DNA of 64,000 nucleotides from an uncultured Spirochaetaceae bacterium (lineage in GTDB: Bacteria > Spirochaetota > Spirochaetia > Sphaerochaetales > Sphaerochaetaceae), in the NCBI GenBank assembly GCA_944392985.1, contig CALXYL010000002.1, positions 1 to 64,000 on the forward strand. Reading direction: 5' to 3'. The notes beneath the pieces are model-generated. The model was not told the DNA's origin, did not search any database, and was given only the letters and a program-made list of their open reading frames with translations. Shown here piece after piece: positions 16,871 to 25,348 of the stretch. Every line of letters begins with the position of its first letter. Within the stretch, counting starts at the first letter, position 1. The translations under genes and the position numbers were made by a program.

Positions 16871-16888
16871 TGATTAATCGATTAATCA
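16871..16888. promoter_or_regulatory. LacI-type operator palindrome
   Basis: TGATTAATCGATTAATCA is an 18-bp perfect palindrome with central CG, the symmetry typical of LacI/GalR-family operators. It lies just before the ribosome site of the binding-protein gene, between it and the AGE epimerase gene, where a bound repressor would block the operon. The LacI-family gene at the end of the same operon is the obvious candidate to bind it. Confidence 0.7.
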
Positions 16889-16966
16889 TGATTCTATCAC
16901 TCTTTCCAGAGACTGCAAGAAAAATATCACGAAAAGGAAATCCTCCCCGGAGGGAGGACTGGATGC

Positions 16967-18145
16967 TCAGCTCAGGCTGTCGATTATCTCTATTGCCTTC
17001 ATATACATCCTCGGAATATGGAACGGACCTTTGTAGAGATTGCCCTTCAGCGGAGTAGAGAGAGTGCCATCGCGGTGGAAGTAGCCGTACCACTCACCGT
17101 ATTCCCTATCGAGGAAATGCTCTGATATGTAGCTATCGACAGCACGGAAGCGATCAAGGTACTCATCCTTGCCGGTGATGGAATACGCCATCAAGCTGGC
17201 AATCACAGCCTCACACTGAGGCCACCAGAACTTCATATCCTGATGATACTCCGAGAGGCTCTTGCCAAGGACATCACGGTACTGGATGATGCCACCGCCA
17301 TACTCGCTGTCCCATCCGCATTCCCACATCCAGTCGAGAACGGAGAGACCTGTGTCGATATAATCCTGACGGCCCCGCCTGATGCCTTCATTCATTATGA
17401 ACCACGAACCTTCGATCGCATGGCCAGGATTGACGATCCTCCCCTCGAAATGGTCAGGAAGAAACTCCCCTTCGGGCCCAACTGTCTCCAGCACCGTCTT
17501 CATCTCAGGATGGATGAAGTATCTGATGCAATCGCCTATCTCCCTGTCGATGGCCTCATCGAGCTCTGCGCTCATCCCAGGCAGTACGTTCCTGAGCTCA
17601 GAGATGACATTGATCATGATCATTGAATCGGCATGGCCACGCATCGGGCGCACGGATGGATCAAACTTAGGCACGAGGATCCCAGGCGTATTGCGGGCTT
17701 TCATTGCGCTCCTGTATACCGCAAGGGCCTTCTCCTTGTATGCTTCATCACCGGAAGCCGCGGCGTAAGCTGCATAGCCTATTGCGGCGAAGGTCTCGCT
17801 GAAGAAGTACCTGATGCGCTTGATCACCGGTCGTCCATCAGCAGTGACACGGAAGAACATCCTGCCATCGCTGTCAAAGCAATGCCTGTCGATGAATGAG
17901 ACGATCATCCTCGCCGCCTCAAGGTACTCAGGGCGTCCGAACCGCGTATAAGCTGTCGAGAACACCCAGAGCGCCCTGCCCTGGAACCAGACGGACTTAT
18001 CTGTCTCGATAAGGCTTCCGTCCCTGTCAAGACATGTATAGATGCCGCCATTCACCCTATCCAATCCATGCTCGAGCCAGAACGGGAGGATATTCCCCGT
18101 CAGCTCATTGAAGTACCTTTCCCTGACTTGTCGAAGTGTTTCCAT
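16967..18145 (-). CDS. AGE-family epimerase/isomerase
   Basis: 392 residues of the (alpha/alpha)6-barrel N-acylglucosamine 2-epimerase / cellobiose 2-epimerase family. Recognisable blocks are NGGIYTCLDRDG, WFQGRALWVFSTAY, RHFDCDG-like RHCFDSDGRMFF, NPGHAIEGSWF and FWWPQCEAV; the two His of the GHAIE and later helix are expected to do proton transfer. Substrate (GlcNAc, mannose, cellobiose or mannobiose) cannot be told. It precedes the sugar importer, suggesting that it converts the imported sugar. Start at 18145 (METLRQVR) is supported by a -10 box 6 nt upstream. Confidence 0.88.
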   Translation of the reverse strand: METLRQVRERYFNELTGNILPFWLEHGLDRVNGGIYTCLDRDGSLIETDKSVWFQGRALWVFSTAYTRFGRPEYLEAARMIVSFIDRHCFDSDGRMFFRVTADGRPVIKRIRYFFSETFAAIGYAAYAAASGDEAYKEKALAVYRSAMKARNTPGILVPKFDPSVRPMRGHADSMIMINVISELRNVLPGMSAELDEAIDREIGDCIRYFIHPEMKTVLETVGPEGEFLPDHFEGRIVNPGHAIEGSWFIMNEGIRRGRQDYIDTGLSVLDWMWECGWDSEYGGGIIQYRDVLGKSLSEYHQDMKFWWPQCEAVIASLMAYSITGKDEYLDRFRAVDSYISEHFLDREYGEWYGYFHRDGTLSTPLKGNLYKGPFHIPRMYMKAIEIIDSLS

Positions 18146-18151
18146 ACCTCG

Positions 18152-18157
18152 ATGATA
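18152..18157 (-). promoter_or_regulatory. -10 box of a leaderless transcript (AGE epimerase)
   Basis: TATCAT on the minus strand, 6 nt before the ATG at 18145; no Shine-Dalgarno is placed for this ATG beyond a weak GAGG that would be too close. Confidence 0.4.
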
Positions 18158-18179
18158 CACCAATGGAAGCAAAGTCGTG

Positions 18180-18185
18180 TAGAAT
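18180..18185 (+). promoter_or_regulatory. -10 box of a leaderless transcript (hydrolase)
   Basis: TAGAAT lies 7 nt before the ATG at 18193. Confidence 0.45.
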
Positions 18186-18192
18186 ATGATAC

Positions 18193-18867
18193 ATGTTCTG
18201 CGAAACTGGCAAGGTACGGCTTCATTACGAAATATCGGGCAAGGGGATTCCCCTTATCATGCTCCACGGAAGCGGGGAGGACATCTCAATATTCGACAAA
18301 GCCCTGCCCCTTCTTGAGAAGCATTTCACAGTCTATCGCATCGACTCGAGATGCCATGGGGAAAGCACGGCGGAAGCGCCGCTACATTATGACCTGATAG
18401 CCGATGATGTCTATCGATTCATAATACTCAGGGAGATTGACCGCCCAATCGTCTACGGCTTCTCCGACGGTGGGATCGCGGCACTGATCCTCGCCTACAC
18501 GCATCCTGAATCCGTCAGGGCCATTGCGGCAAGCGGGGCCAACACCAGTCCAAAGGGGCTTAGATGGCTCTATCGCTTCGGATACGCCAAGCTCGCAGCA
18601 TTCCATCCGGATCCGAAATACAGGATGATCGCGACTGAGCCAAGGATCACGAAGGAGGACCTGCAGAAGATAAATGTCCCTGCGCTCATCACCGCGGGAG
18701 AGAAGGATATGATAAGGAAGGAGGACACAGAGTTCATCGCGTCCTCCATACCATCATCGAGGCTCCTTATCCTGCCGGGAGAGAATCATTCATCCTATAT
18801 CTGCGGCTCGAAGAAGATCGCGTGGATACTGATAGACAGCTTCACAGGGAAGGACCCGCTCATCTGA
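18193..18867 (+). CDS. Alpha/beta hydrolase
   Basis: 224 residues with the alpha/beta hydrolase order: oxyanion HGSGED (25-30), nucleophile elbow YGFSDGG with Ser91, an acidic residue after the sixth strand (ITAGEKDMI) and the C-terminal catalytic His in PGENHSSY. Substrate is unknown; the compact lid suggests an esterase or acyl hydrolase. It is divergent from the AGE epimerase and convergent with thyX, with which it overlaps by 8 bases. Confidence 0.85.
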   Translation: MFCETGKVRLHYEISGKGIPLIMLHGSGEDISIFDKALPLLEKHFTVYRIDSRCHGESTAEAPLHYDLIADDVYRFIILREIDRPIVYGFSDGGIAALILAYTHPESVRAIAASGANTSPKGLRWLYRFGYAKLAAFHPDPKYRMIATEPRITKEDLQKINVPALITAGEKDMIRKEDTEFIASSIPSSRLLILPGENHSSYICGSKKIAWILIDSFTGKDPLI

Positions 18868-19678
18868 GCTTATCGAGGAATATCTCCTTCTCCCTCTTCT
18901 CAAGGGGGCACTCCTTCCCTTCAAGCATCGCCTTGATCGCCTCAACCTCGCGCCCGGAGAATGAGCGTCCATTCAGCTTGTGGTTCTCAAAGGCCTCAGT
19001 TGCTATCGGGCAGACGCGTCGCACGATCTCAAGCATGACGATGCCATACTGCCTGATCTCATACTGAGCGTGCCCATCGAGGCGCAGCTTCAGGAAATGG
19101 AAGAGGTTGTGGAGGTCAATCTCCCAGTAGAATTCAGTATAGAGGGACAGCGGCAGATCGATGCGCGATATCTCACGCGCGATTCCCATATCAAGGAGCT
19201 TGTGATAAGAAGCGAAGGCACGGTCCGTATCCTCCTTCATCAGCGCCCTGATGCCCTCTGCAGTAGCAGCATCCACAGGCTCAGAAGCCCTTCCCTGCTT
19301 ATTGTCCTCGCTCTGCATCGCGATATTCTCCGAAGCGGGGATATACACTTCATCCTTCATGACGGAATAGCGTCCTGATATCTCATTCATGCGGGCAGTG
19401 CGATGCCTTGTCCACTGCCTGGCGACGAAGATCGGCATCTTGACATGGAAAGTGAATACAACCTGTTCAAACGGGGACGTGTGGTCATTCCTCATCAGGT
19501 AGTTGATCAGGCCCTTGTCCTGCCTGTATGTCTTTGTCCCCTCTCCATAGCTTACCCTCGCGCTCTGCACGATGCGCTGATCCGAACCAAGATAATCGAC
19601 AAGCCTGACAAAGCCATGGTCAAGCACAGGGAATTCCTTATCGAGGATCTCCTCAGCTTCCGGTACGATACAATGCAT
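18860..19678 (-). CDS. thyX: Flavin-dependent thymidylate synthase
   Basis: 272 residues carrying the ThyX motif RHRx7S (RHRTARMNEISGRYS), the FAD/dUMP-binding signature. ThyX makes dTMP from dUMP with methylene-tetrahydrofolate, using FAD and NADPH. A dCMP deaminase that can supply dUMP is at 48164. AGGAGG lies 7 nt before the ATG. The gene starts 15 bases after rsmE ends, on the same strand, so they are probably co-transcribed. Confidence 0.96.
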   Translation of the reverse strand: MHCIVPEAEEILDKEFPVLDHGFVRLVDYLGSDQRIVQSARVSYGEGTKTYRQDKGLINYLMRNDHTSPFEQVVFTFHVKMPIFVARQWTRHRTARMNEISGRYSVMKDEVYIPASENIAMQSEDNKQGRASEPVDAATAEGIRALMKEDTDRAFASYHKLLDMGIAREISRIDLPLSLYTEFYWEIDLHNLFHFLKLRLDGHAQYEIRQYGIVMLEIVRRVCPIATEAFENHKLNGRSFSGREVEAIKAMLEGKECPLEKREKEIFLDKLR

Positions 19679-19693
19679 ACAAGCCTCCTAATT

Positions 19694-20401
19694 CTAGATG
19701 CAGCCCATGCGTGAAAGAGCGAGCATGGTGCCGCCTACAGCGGCAGTCTCCGTCCTGAGTATGCGGCTTCCAAGGAGCATCGGACGATAACCCGCCTCCA
19801 TGAAAAGCCCGACCTCCCGTTCAGACCAGCCCCGTTCGGGACCGATAGCGAGGACAGCGCTTCTTCCTCTGAGCTCTGCCTCTGATAAACTCACAGCTCC
19901 CGCCCTGTTGTCAAGGAGTATCAGCTCATCACCATCAGCCTGGGCAATCGCCTGATCAAGAGAGGGAAGGACGGAAACACTGCTGACACCCGTCATTCCT
20001 GACTGCATCGCCCCCGAAAGGAGGATGCCTCTGTACTCCTCCTCGCGGTACAAAGAGGCGCCGAGATAGCTCTTCTCCCCCAGATCGGACACAGGCAGGA
20101 GGATGCGGCTGACCCCCATTGATACCGCTTCTCGGAGAATACGGCGCATGCAGATCGGCCTGACCTGCGCAACGATGAGCGTAAGCGGATACAGCGCCGA
20201 GCCATCGCGCTCTGCGGTGAATGAAAGCCCGATCCCCTCTGGACCGGAGGAAACTATACGGGCAGTCCCCATAGCCCCATTCACAATGCCTGCTCGGAAC
20301 GAATCCCCCTCCGCCATATGCAGGACCTTGCGTATGTGCTTAGCCCTCTCATCATTCGAAGGCAGGAATGTCTCCCCCTCTGACAGCAGTATGATGTTCA
20401 C
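19694..20401 (-). CDS. rsmE: 16S rRNA m3U1498 methyltransferase
   Basis: 235 residues of the RsmE SPOUT-fold family: N-terminal PUA-like domain (HIRKVLHMAEGDSF) and C-terminal knot with LIVAQVRPICMRRILREAVSMGV, AIGPERGWSEREVG and LGSRILRTETAA, the SAM-binding segments. It methylates N3 of U1498 in the decoding centre. The start overlaps the malQ stop, giving a malQ-rsmE-thyX order. Confidence 0.95.
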   Translation of the reverse strand: MNIILLSEGETFLPSNDERAKHIRKVLHMAEGDSFRAGIVNGAMGTARIVSSGPEGIGLSFTAERDGSALYPLTLIVAQVRPICMRRILREAVSMGVSRILLPVSDLGEKSYLGASLYREEEYRGILLSGAMQSGMTGVSSVSVLPSLDQAIAQADGDELILLDNRAGAVSLSEAELRGRSAVLAIGPERGWSEREVGLFMEAGYRPMLLGSRILRTETAAVGGTMLALSRMGCI

Positions 20402-21915
20402 CTGTCACGTCCATAAAGGCGGGCATAATACCCGATTCCCTCAAACGATGGGGATACAAGATCATCCTTCCCCATCTTCCATGACCAGTTCGATGTGCCA
20501 CAGGTCGAAGGCACGTTCATCCTAGCCTCAGAGCCAAGGGATAGGATATCCTGCATCGGGAAGATGGCGAATACTGCGGGAGAACCCATCAGGGCGCGTA
20601 TCATCTTCCACACGACCTCATCATCTCCGCACTCGAAATAACGGCGCACATAGTCCTTCATGCCATCGTCCAGCTCATCATACCAGCCTCTGGTCGTGTT
20701 GTTGTCATGGGTTCCAGTATATGCAACGGACATCTTCTCCACGTTATGCGGCAGGTAGGCATTGTCTGTCTGCCATTCACCATCCTCGAATGCAAAGGCG
20801 AACTGCAGGATCTTCATGCCCGGGAAGCCGTTGCTGCGGCGCAGGGCATCCACTTCAGGGGTTATCACCCCGAGATCCTCCGCGATGATCGGGAGATCGC
20901 TGCCAAGCTCCCTCCTGAGTGCATCAAAGAGCTCCTGGCCGGGGCTCTTCACCCACTTGCCGTTTCTGGCGGTTTTCTCTCCCTTCGGGACCTCCCAGCA
21001 TGCCTCGAATCCCCTGAAATGATCGACGCGGACGATATCAAAGAGCTCAAGGTTCTTCCGGAAGCGGTCGATCCACCATCTGAAGCCCGTCCTCTGATGC
21101 TCGCTCCAGCGATACAGGGGATTGCCCCATAGCTGTCCATCGGCACTGAACGCATCTGGCGGAACGCCGGAAGAGGCTTCCTGCTCGCCTTCCTCGTCTA
21201 TCTTCAGCAGTTCCCTATGGGACCAGGCGTCGGCACTGTCTCCTGCAACGAAGATCGGAATGTCCCCGATAAGCTCAACGGAGTGCTCATTCGCGTATGC
21301 CTTGAGATCGAGGAACTGCTTATAGAAGAAATACTGGAGAACGGCATAGATATCTATCTCATGCCTCTTCTCATCCCTCTTCCTGCGTATCGCTTCCTCA
21401 TCCCTCATCTTCAGATCCCTTGGCCACGCGAGGAACCAGCGGGAATCATTGAATTCATCAGCCAGTACCTGGAAGAGCGCGTAGTCCTCAAGCCACCAGC
21501 CTTCCCTTTCCCTGAATGCCTCATATTCATGGATGGCGGCATCCTTTGAGGAAAGGAACGCCTCAGCCGCTCTCCGCAGCATCGGCATCTTAAGTGCCCT
21601 TGCCTCCCCGTAGTCCACACGCTCGGATGGCGATGCCTTCTCCATTGCGTCGCTTATATCAAGATAACCATCAAGATAGAGCAGCTTCGGGGATATCATC
21701 AGTTCGTTTCCTGCAAAGGCCGAGCGCGCTGCATATGGACTGTCCCCATAGCCAGTCGGCCCGACGGGAAGCATCTGCCACAGCCGGACGGATGAAGCTG
21801 AAAGCGTATCAATGAACTTATAGGCATTCTCTCCAAGATCGCCTATGCCGTAATCGGAAGGAAGCGATGTGATGTGAAGCAGGACCCCTGCTTTCCTCTT
21901 TGTCATGTCTGCCAT
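20398..21915 (-). CDS. malQ: 4-alpha-glucanotransferase
   Basis: 505 residues of GH77 (amylomaltase): HITSLPSDYGIGDLG at the N-terminus, QMLPVGPTGYGDSPYAARSAFAGN, IGDIPIFVAGDSADAW, the catalytic nucleophile region DIVRVDHFRGFEACWEVP, acid/base IIAEDLGVITPEV and YTGTHDNNTTRGW. It transfers maltodextrin segments in starch or glycogen use. I choose 21915 because TATACT lies 6 nt upstream; a longer in-frame form from 22044 has no family similarity. Confidence 0.95.
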   Translation of the reverse strand: MADMTKRKAGVLLHITSLPSDYGIGDLGENAYKFIDTLSASSVRLWQMLPVGPTGYGDSPYAARSAFAGNELMISPKLLYLDGYLDISDAMEKASPSERVDYGEARALKMPMLRRAAEAFLSSKDAAIHEYEAFREREGWWLEDYALFQVLADEFNDSRWFLAWPRDLKMRDEEAIRRKRDEKRHEIDIYAVLQYFFYKQFLDLKAYANEHSVELIGDIPIFVAGDSADAWSHRELLKIDEEGEQEASSGVPPDAFSADGQLWGNPLYRWSEHQRTGFRWWIDRFRKNLELFDIVRVDHFRGFEACWEVPKGEKTARNGKWVKSPGQELFDALRRELGSDLPIIAEDLGVITPEVDALRRSNGFPGMKILQFAFAFEDGEWQTDNAYLPHNVEKMSVAYTGTHDNNTTRGWYDELDDGMKDYVRRYFECGDDEVVWKMIRALMGSPAVFAIFPMQDILSLGSEARMNVPSTCGTSNWSWKMGKDDLVSPSFEGIGYYARLYGRDR

Positions 21916-21921
21916 GCGGAT

Positions 21922-21927
21922 AGTATA
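21922..21927 (-). promoter_or_regulatory. -10 box of a leaderless transcript (malQ)
   Basis: TATACT on the minus strand, 6 nt before the ATG at 21915. Confidence 0.5.
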
Positions 21928-22092
21928 TCCCGTCGCAAATGCGATTGAAAGCATGTTCTGCTCATTCGGAAAAGCCTTCCATCCACAGCTGGAGGAGCAG
22001 GATACTGCTTCTTCAGGCAATATATGGCTTTGACATGGCCACATTGCCTGATTTTGTGTATTTTTTCCTGCTACGGATTGTGAAAACCATGA

Positions 22093-22098
22093 TAGAAT
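22093..22098 (+). promoter_or_regulatory. -10 box of a leaderless transcript (carD operon)
   Basis: TAGAAT lies 6 nt before the ATG at 22105; there is no Shine-Dalgarno. Confidence 0.5.
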
Positions 22099-22104
22099 CT
22101 ATAT

Positions 22105-22593
22105 ATGAATAGCACGGACAAGACAGTATTCAGGATCGGCGATGCTGTAGTCTACCCCATGCAGGGAGTGGGCTGCATAATGAGCCGTGAAACACGGAGG
22201 GAGAAGGAATACTACAGAGTGCAGATCGCTGCCTCTGATATGGACGTGCTTTTGCCTGTCGATAACGCCTCGGCGCTGGGCCTGAGGCATCTCGCGTCAG
22301 CGACAGAGGCAAGGAAGGCCATATCCTCGCTTGCGGAGAAGTGGGAGACAAGGGGGCTTGACTGGAAGCAGCGGCTTCTGATGAACCAGGAGCTGATGAA
22401 GGAAGGGACACTCAGCTCCGTTGCGAAGGTCGTCAGCTCCCTGTACCGCAGATCAAAGGTCAAGGAACTCCCCGTGCAGGAGCGCAAGCTCTATGACAAT
22501 GCCCTCTCGATCCTTGTCGACGAGTCCTCCTCTGTGCTAGGAATAGGCACGGAGGAAGCGAAGAAGAGGATCTTCGCGAAACTTGAGAAATGA
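22105..22593 (+). CDS. CarD/CdnL-family RNA polymerase-binding regulator
   Basis: 162 residues with the N-terminal Tudor-like RNA polymerase interaction domain (FRIGDAVVYPMQGVGCI, REKEYYRVQI) and the C-terminal helical DNA-binding domain (ERKLYDNALSILVDE). CarD proteins bind the polymerase beta subunit and stabilise the open complex at sigma-70 promoters, mainly rRNA and housekeeping. It is translationally coupled to ispD (ATGA). carD-ispD-ispF is also the order in mycobacteria. Confidence 0.92.
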   Translation: MNSTDKTVFRIGDAVVYPMQGVGCIMSRETRREKEYYRVQIAASDMDVLLPVDNASALGLRHLASATEARKAISSLAEKWETRGLDWKQRLLMNQELMKEGTLSSVAKVVSSLYRRSKVKELPVQERKLYDNALSILVDESSSVLGIGTEEAKKRIFAKLEK

Positions 22594-23402
22594 GCATACC
22601 GCCTTTCGCAGCTGTCATAACCGCAGCCGGATCGTCAACACGCTTCTCACCGAGCAGCAATCCGGTGAAGAAGGAGTATCTATCCATTGACGGACACACT
22701 GTGCTTTCACGGGCAGTACGTCCTTTCTTCAGCGTTCCTGGCCTCAGCGCCATTGTTGTCACATGCCCTGCCGGATCAGAGGATGAGACGATTGTCGCGC
22801 TTGAGGATCTTGCAGACATCTCCTCAATCCCATTTCTCATCATTCCAGGAGGAATGACAAGGAAGGAGTCAGTGAAAGCGGCCCTTGAGGAGCTTTCAAA
22901 GCTCGCCGTTCCGTTTGAATACATCGCTATACATGACGGAGCGAGGCCCTTCGTGGATACTGGCCTCATCATAAGGACACTTGCCGCGGCAACAGTCACA
23001 GGAGGCGCTGTGCCCGCACTGAGGATCACAGATGCTGTGAAGAAGCTGGGCAAGGATGGCCTCATTGCGGAAAATGTCGACCGCTCTCCCCTGATAACAG
23101 TCCAGACACCCCAGATCTTCCGCCGTGATGAGATCCTTGACGCCTATAACCGCTTCCCCGGGCTTGAGGCAGATGACGATGCAGCAGTGTTCATCTCCGC
23201 CGGCTACTCCTGCACTGTATCACGCGGAAGCATTGAGAACAGGAAGATCACATACATCTCAGATATCCCCGATGCTGAAAAGCAGGCAGAGGAATATGTG
23301 AGGATGCGGGAGGAAGGGCGGAAAAGCGCCGTGGCTTCAAAGCGTATGAGAGAGCTTCTGCAGCAGGGAGACAATGCGGATGAGAGTGGGGATCGGCAGT
23401 GA
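22590..23402 (+). CDS. ispD: 2-C-methyl-D-erythritol 4-phosphate cytidylyltransferase
   Basis: 270 residues of the IspD nucleotidyltransferase family: AVITAAGSSTRFSPS (CTP loop), KKEYLSIDGHTV, HDGARPFVD and LITVQTPQIFRRDE. It joins CTP to methylerythritol phosphate in the MEP isoprenoid pathway. It has a C-terminal extension of about 35 charged residues beyond the catalytic fold, overlapping the ispF start. The next pathway gene, ispF, follows with overlapping codons. Confidence 0.95.
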   Translation: MSIPPFAAVITAAGSSTRFSPSSNPVKKEYLSIDGHTVLSRAVRPFFSVPGLSAIVVTCPAGSEDETIVALEDLADISSIPFLIIPGGMTRKESVKAALEELSKLAVPFEYIAIHDGARPFVDTGLIIRTLAAATVTGGAVPALRITDAVKKLGKDGLIAENVDRSPLITVQTPQIFRRDEILDAYNRFPGLEADDDAAVFISAGYSCTVSRGSIENRKITYISDIPDAEKQAEEYVRMREEGRKSAVASKRMRELLQQGDNADESGDRQ

Positions 23403-23838
23403 CATACACCGCTTAGGAAGTGGGCGAAAACTGGTTATTGGTGGTGTCATGATACCCTATGACAAGGGGGAAATAGCTCATTCCGATGGTGATGTTCTCA
23501 TTCATGCCATCATTGATGCCATCCTTGGTGCAAAAGCAATGGGAGATATCGGGACAATGTTCCCGGATACTGCGGAGGAGACAAAGGATGCGGACAGCGT
23601 CACCCTCCTTAAAGAGGTAATTTCCAGGGCAGAGGCACGCATCATCAACATCGACAGCACAATAACCCTTGAACAGCCGAAGCTACGTCCTCATATCGAT
23701 GCAATCAGGAAAAGCCTTGCCTCAAGTCTCGGGATACCGGAATCAGCAGTATCAGTGAAGGCAAAGACAGCAGAAGGACTTGGCCCAATCGGAGAAGGTC
23801 TTGCTATAAAAGCTGAAGCCGCTGTCCTTATAGACTGA
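23380..23838 (+). CDS. ispF: 2-C-methyl-D-erythritol 2,4-cyclodiphosphate synthase
   Basis: 152 residues with the IspF metal site GSDIHRL and ligand block IAHSDGDVLIHAIIDAILG, plus GDIGTMFPDT and KAKTAEGLGPIGEG. It forms the cyclic diphosphate in the MEP pathway. I prefer the second ATG (23380), 9 nt after GGGAG; the first (23374) would be only 3 nt away. Confidence 0.95.
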   Translation: MRVGIGSDIHRLGSGRKLVIGGVMIPYDKGEIAHSDGDVLIHAIIDAILGAKAMGDIGTMFPDTAEETKDADSVTLLKEVISRAEARIINIDSTITLEQPKLRPHIDAIRKSLASSLGIPESAVSVKAKTAEGLGPIGEGLAIKAEAAVLID

Positions 23839-23860
23839 CAAAAGGAACCAGCCCAATGCT

Positions 23861-23889
23861 TTGACACCCTACTTCACCGATGCTATGCT
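23861..23889 (+). promoter_or_regulatory. Strong sigma-70 promoter for a candidate small RNA
   Basis: Consensus -35 TTGACA (23861-23866), 17-nt spacer, -10 TATGCT (23884-23889), starting 23 bases after the ispF stop. Only one base differs from the consensus hexamers except in the -10 (TATGCT for TATAAT, two bases). No gene start lies within the next 90 bases. Confidence 0.7.
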
Positions 23890-23895
23890 TGAGTA

Positions 23896-23980
23896 AGAAA
23901 AGGCACTCCGATAAACGGATGGCCACGTTAGGTACGAAGACCCCGCAGTAGCTCAATCATCGGCGGGGTCTGCTTTATTT
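23896..23980 (+). ncRNA. Candidate small RNA with its own promoter and terminator
   Basis: The transcript would start near 23896 and end in the terminator at 23939-23980, about 85 nt. It contains a short hairpin TCCG-ATAA-ACGGA (23907-23919) and a single-stranded GTTAGGTACGAA segment before the terminator stem. No reading frame with a ribosome site was found. I could not match it to riboswitch or sRNA classes that I know (c-di-GMP, preQ1, fluoride, SRP, 6S). It may be a trans-acting sRNA or an orphaned leader whose gene was displaced by the IS110 element that begins just after it. Confidence 0.5.
23939..23980 (+). terminator. Rho-independent terminator
   Basis: GACCCCGC (23939-23946) pairs with GCGGGGTC (23963-23970) around a 16-nt loop, followed by TGCTTTATTT. 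The strong GC stem plus T-rich tail is typical. Confidence 0.8.
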
Positions 23981-24095
23981 GAGCCCGTAAGTCAAGAGGA
24001 ATAATAAAGGAAGTTTTCCAGCGCTGAATCGTTGACAAAAAGGCATGGAAAAGCGAACCTTGGAATACAAGGTTTTAAAAGAAATCCAGGAATTG

Positions 24096-24138
24096 AAGCG
24101 CTCTATTTTACTGTGGAAGGTAATCGCAAAGAGCGCTT
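24096..24138 (-). repeat. Inverted repeat at the transposase 3' end
   Basis: AAGCGCTCT (24096-24104) and AGAGCGCTT (24130-24138) are perfect 9-base inverted repeats spanning the last transposase codons and stop. A hairpin here could end transcription or form part of the IS non-coding RNA. Confidence 0.6.
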
Positions 24139-25256
24139 AATTTATATCCAGCAAGCTTTGTTCTGAGCTTCCTGCAGTTATCCTCCTTTGCTGTGCAATA
24201 GATATCATTGTGATGAAGGAGAGCAAGACCTATCTTGAGCATATGGTTTGCTACTGCCACTGCAACCTTGCCGTGATAGATGAGATCATTCTTCTTGCGA
24301 TAGGTGAATCTTGAGAGCGGGCAATTGTCGCTGTACTTCAGATGCGTTATGAAACTGCTTGCTCCCTGGAAGATGTTGCGTCTTATGATCCTGCTTCCCC
24401 TCTTTGTGATCTTTCCGTGGACATTGGTGATTCCGCTCTGGTTCTGCTTAGGGACAAGGCCTGCATAGTTCAAAAGCTGCTCAGACTTTGAGAATCTTGA
24501 TCCATCGCCGACATATGCAATAAGCGTTGCAGCATTTATGAGACCTATCCCCGGTATGGAAAGCCATGCGATAGCCAGCTGCGGATGCTTGAGGCAGATA
24601 TCGATCATTTCCTTCTCCGCGGTTTTAAGCTGGAGCTGTACCAGGTCGATGCCCTCATTCATTGTCCTCCCTATCTGCGCAGCCTGCCCGGAGAGGAGCT
24701 CAGCAGCAAGTCCATGCCTGTATTCGATGTCTTCCTTGCATCTCTTCTTATCGATGACGGGATAGCCCATACCATTGAAAAGGGCAAAGAACCTGTTGAA
24801 ATCCGCAGTCTCCTTTTCCTTAAGATACACATGGAATGTGACGATTGATCTTTCAGCCTGCTCTTCCTCTGTTGGGACGGATACGACAGGCCATGCTTCC
24901 TTTCTCATATCCCTTCCGATACACGCAAGTTTCATCGCATCAGCCTTATCTGTCTTCTTCTGGGAATCCCATATGAGACGCAGCTGGGCTGGATTTAGGA
25001 CGACTATCTCTGCCTCTATGCTGTTCATCAAGAAGCGTGCAAGATTGAATGATGAGCTTCCCGCTTCCATGATCACAAGATCTTCTGGCTGGATCTCGTC
25101 AAGAAGCCTTCTGTACCCGTCTTCTTCCTTTGTCATCTTCCCAGTGAAGTTACGCCTTCTGGCGTATCCATCCCCGGAAAGCCTGCAGCCGGAATATGTC
25201 TTCTTGCTCAGATCAAGTCCGACAATTCCAGGCCATTGATGATGCGTATATGCCAT
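24108..25256 (-). CDS. IS110-family transposase
   Basis: 382 residues. The N-terminal DEDD RuvC-like domain has GLDLSKK, VIMEAGSSSFNLARFL and KTDKADAMKLA, which supply the acidic residues. The C-terminal Transposase_20 domain has LSIPGIGLINAATLIAYVG, SEQLLNYAGLVPKQNQSG and KITKRGSRIIRRNI with the conserved Ser. Recombinases of this family insert by RNA-guided (bridge RNA) recombination. Start at 25256 is set by GGAGGTGTGTATG. The frame is intact, so the element may be active. Confidence 0.95.
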   Translation of the reverse strand: MAYTHHQWPGIVGLDLSKKTYSGCRLSGDGYARRRNFTGKMTKEEDGYRRLLDEIQPEDLVIMEAGSSSFNLARFLMNSIEAEIVVLNPAQLRLIWDSQKKTDKADAMKLACIGRDMRKEAWPVVSVPTEEEQAERSIVTFHVYLKEKETADFNRFFALFNGMGYPVIDKKRCKEDIEYRHGLAAELLSGQAAQIGRTMNEGIDLVQLQLKTAEKEMIDICLKHPQLAIAWLSIPGIGLINAATLIAYVGDGSRFSKSEQLLNYAGLVPKQNQSGITNVHGKITKRGSRIIRRNIFQGASSFITHLKYSDNCPLSRFTYRKKNDLIYHGKVAVAVANHMLKIGLALLHHNDIYCTAKEDNCRKLRTKLAGYKLSALCDYLPQ

Positions 25257-25348
25257 ACACACCTCCCGCAATAAGATTCTGTACTTCATCAGGAGGCTTC
25301 ATTCAGAAGATCTGGCAGTTCATGTCTCATTTTTATTATAGAGGTCAG

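Noticed and set aside
23896-23980. Assignment of the small RNA to c-di-GMP, preQ1, fluoride or SRP classes
   Set aside because: The key conserved sequences of those classes are not present.
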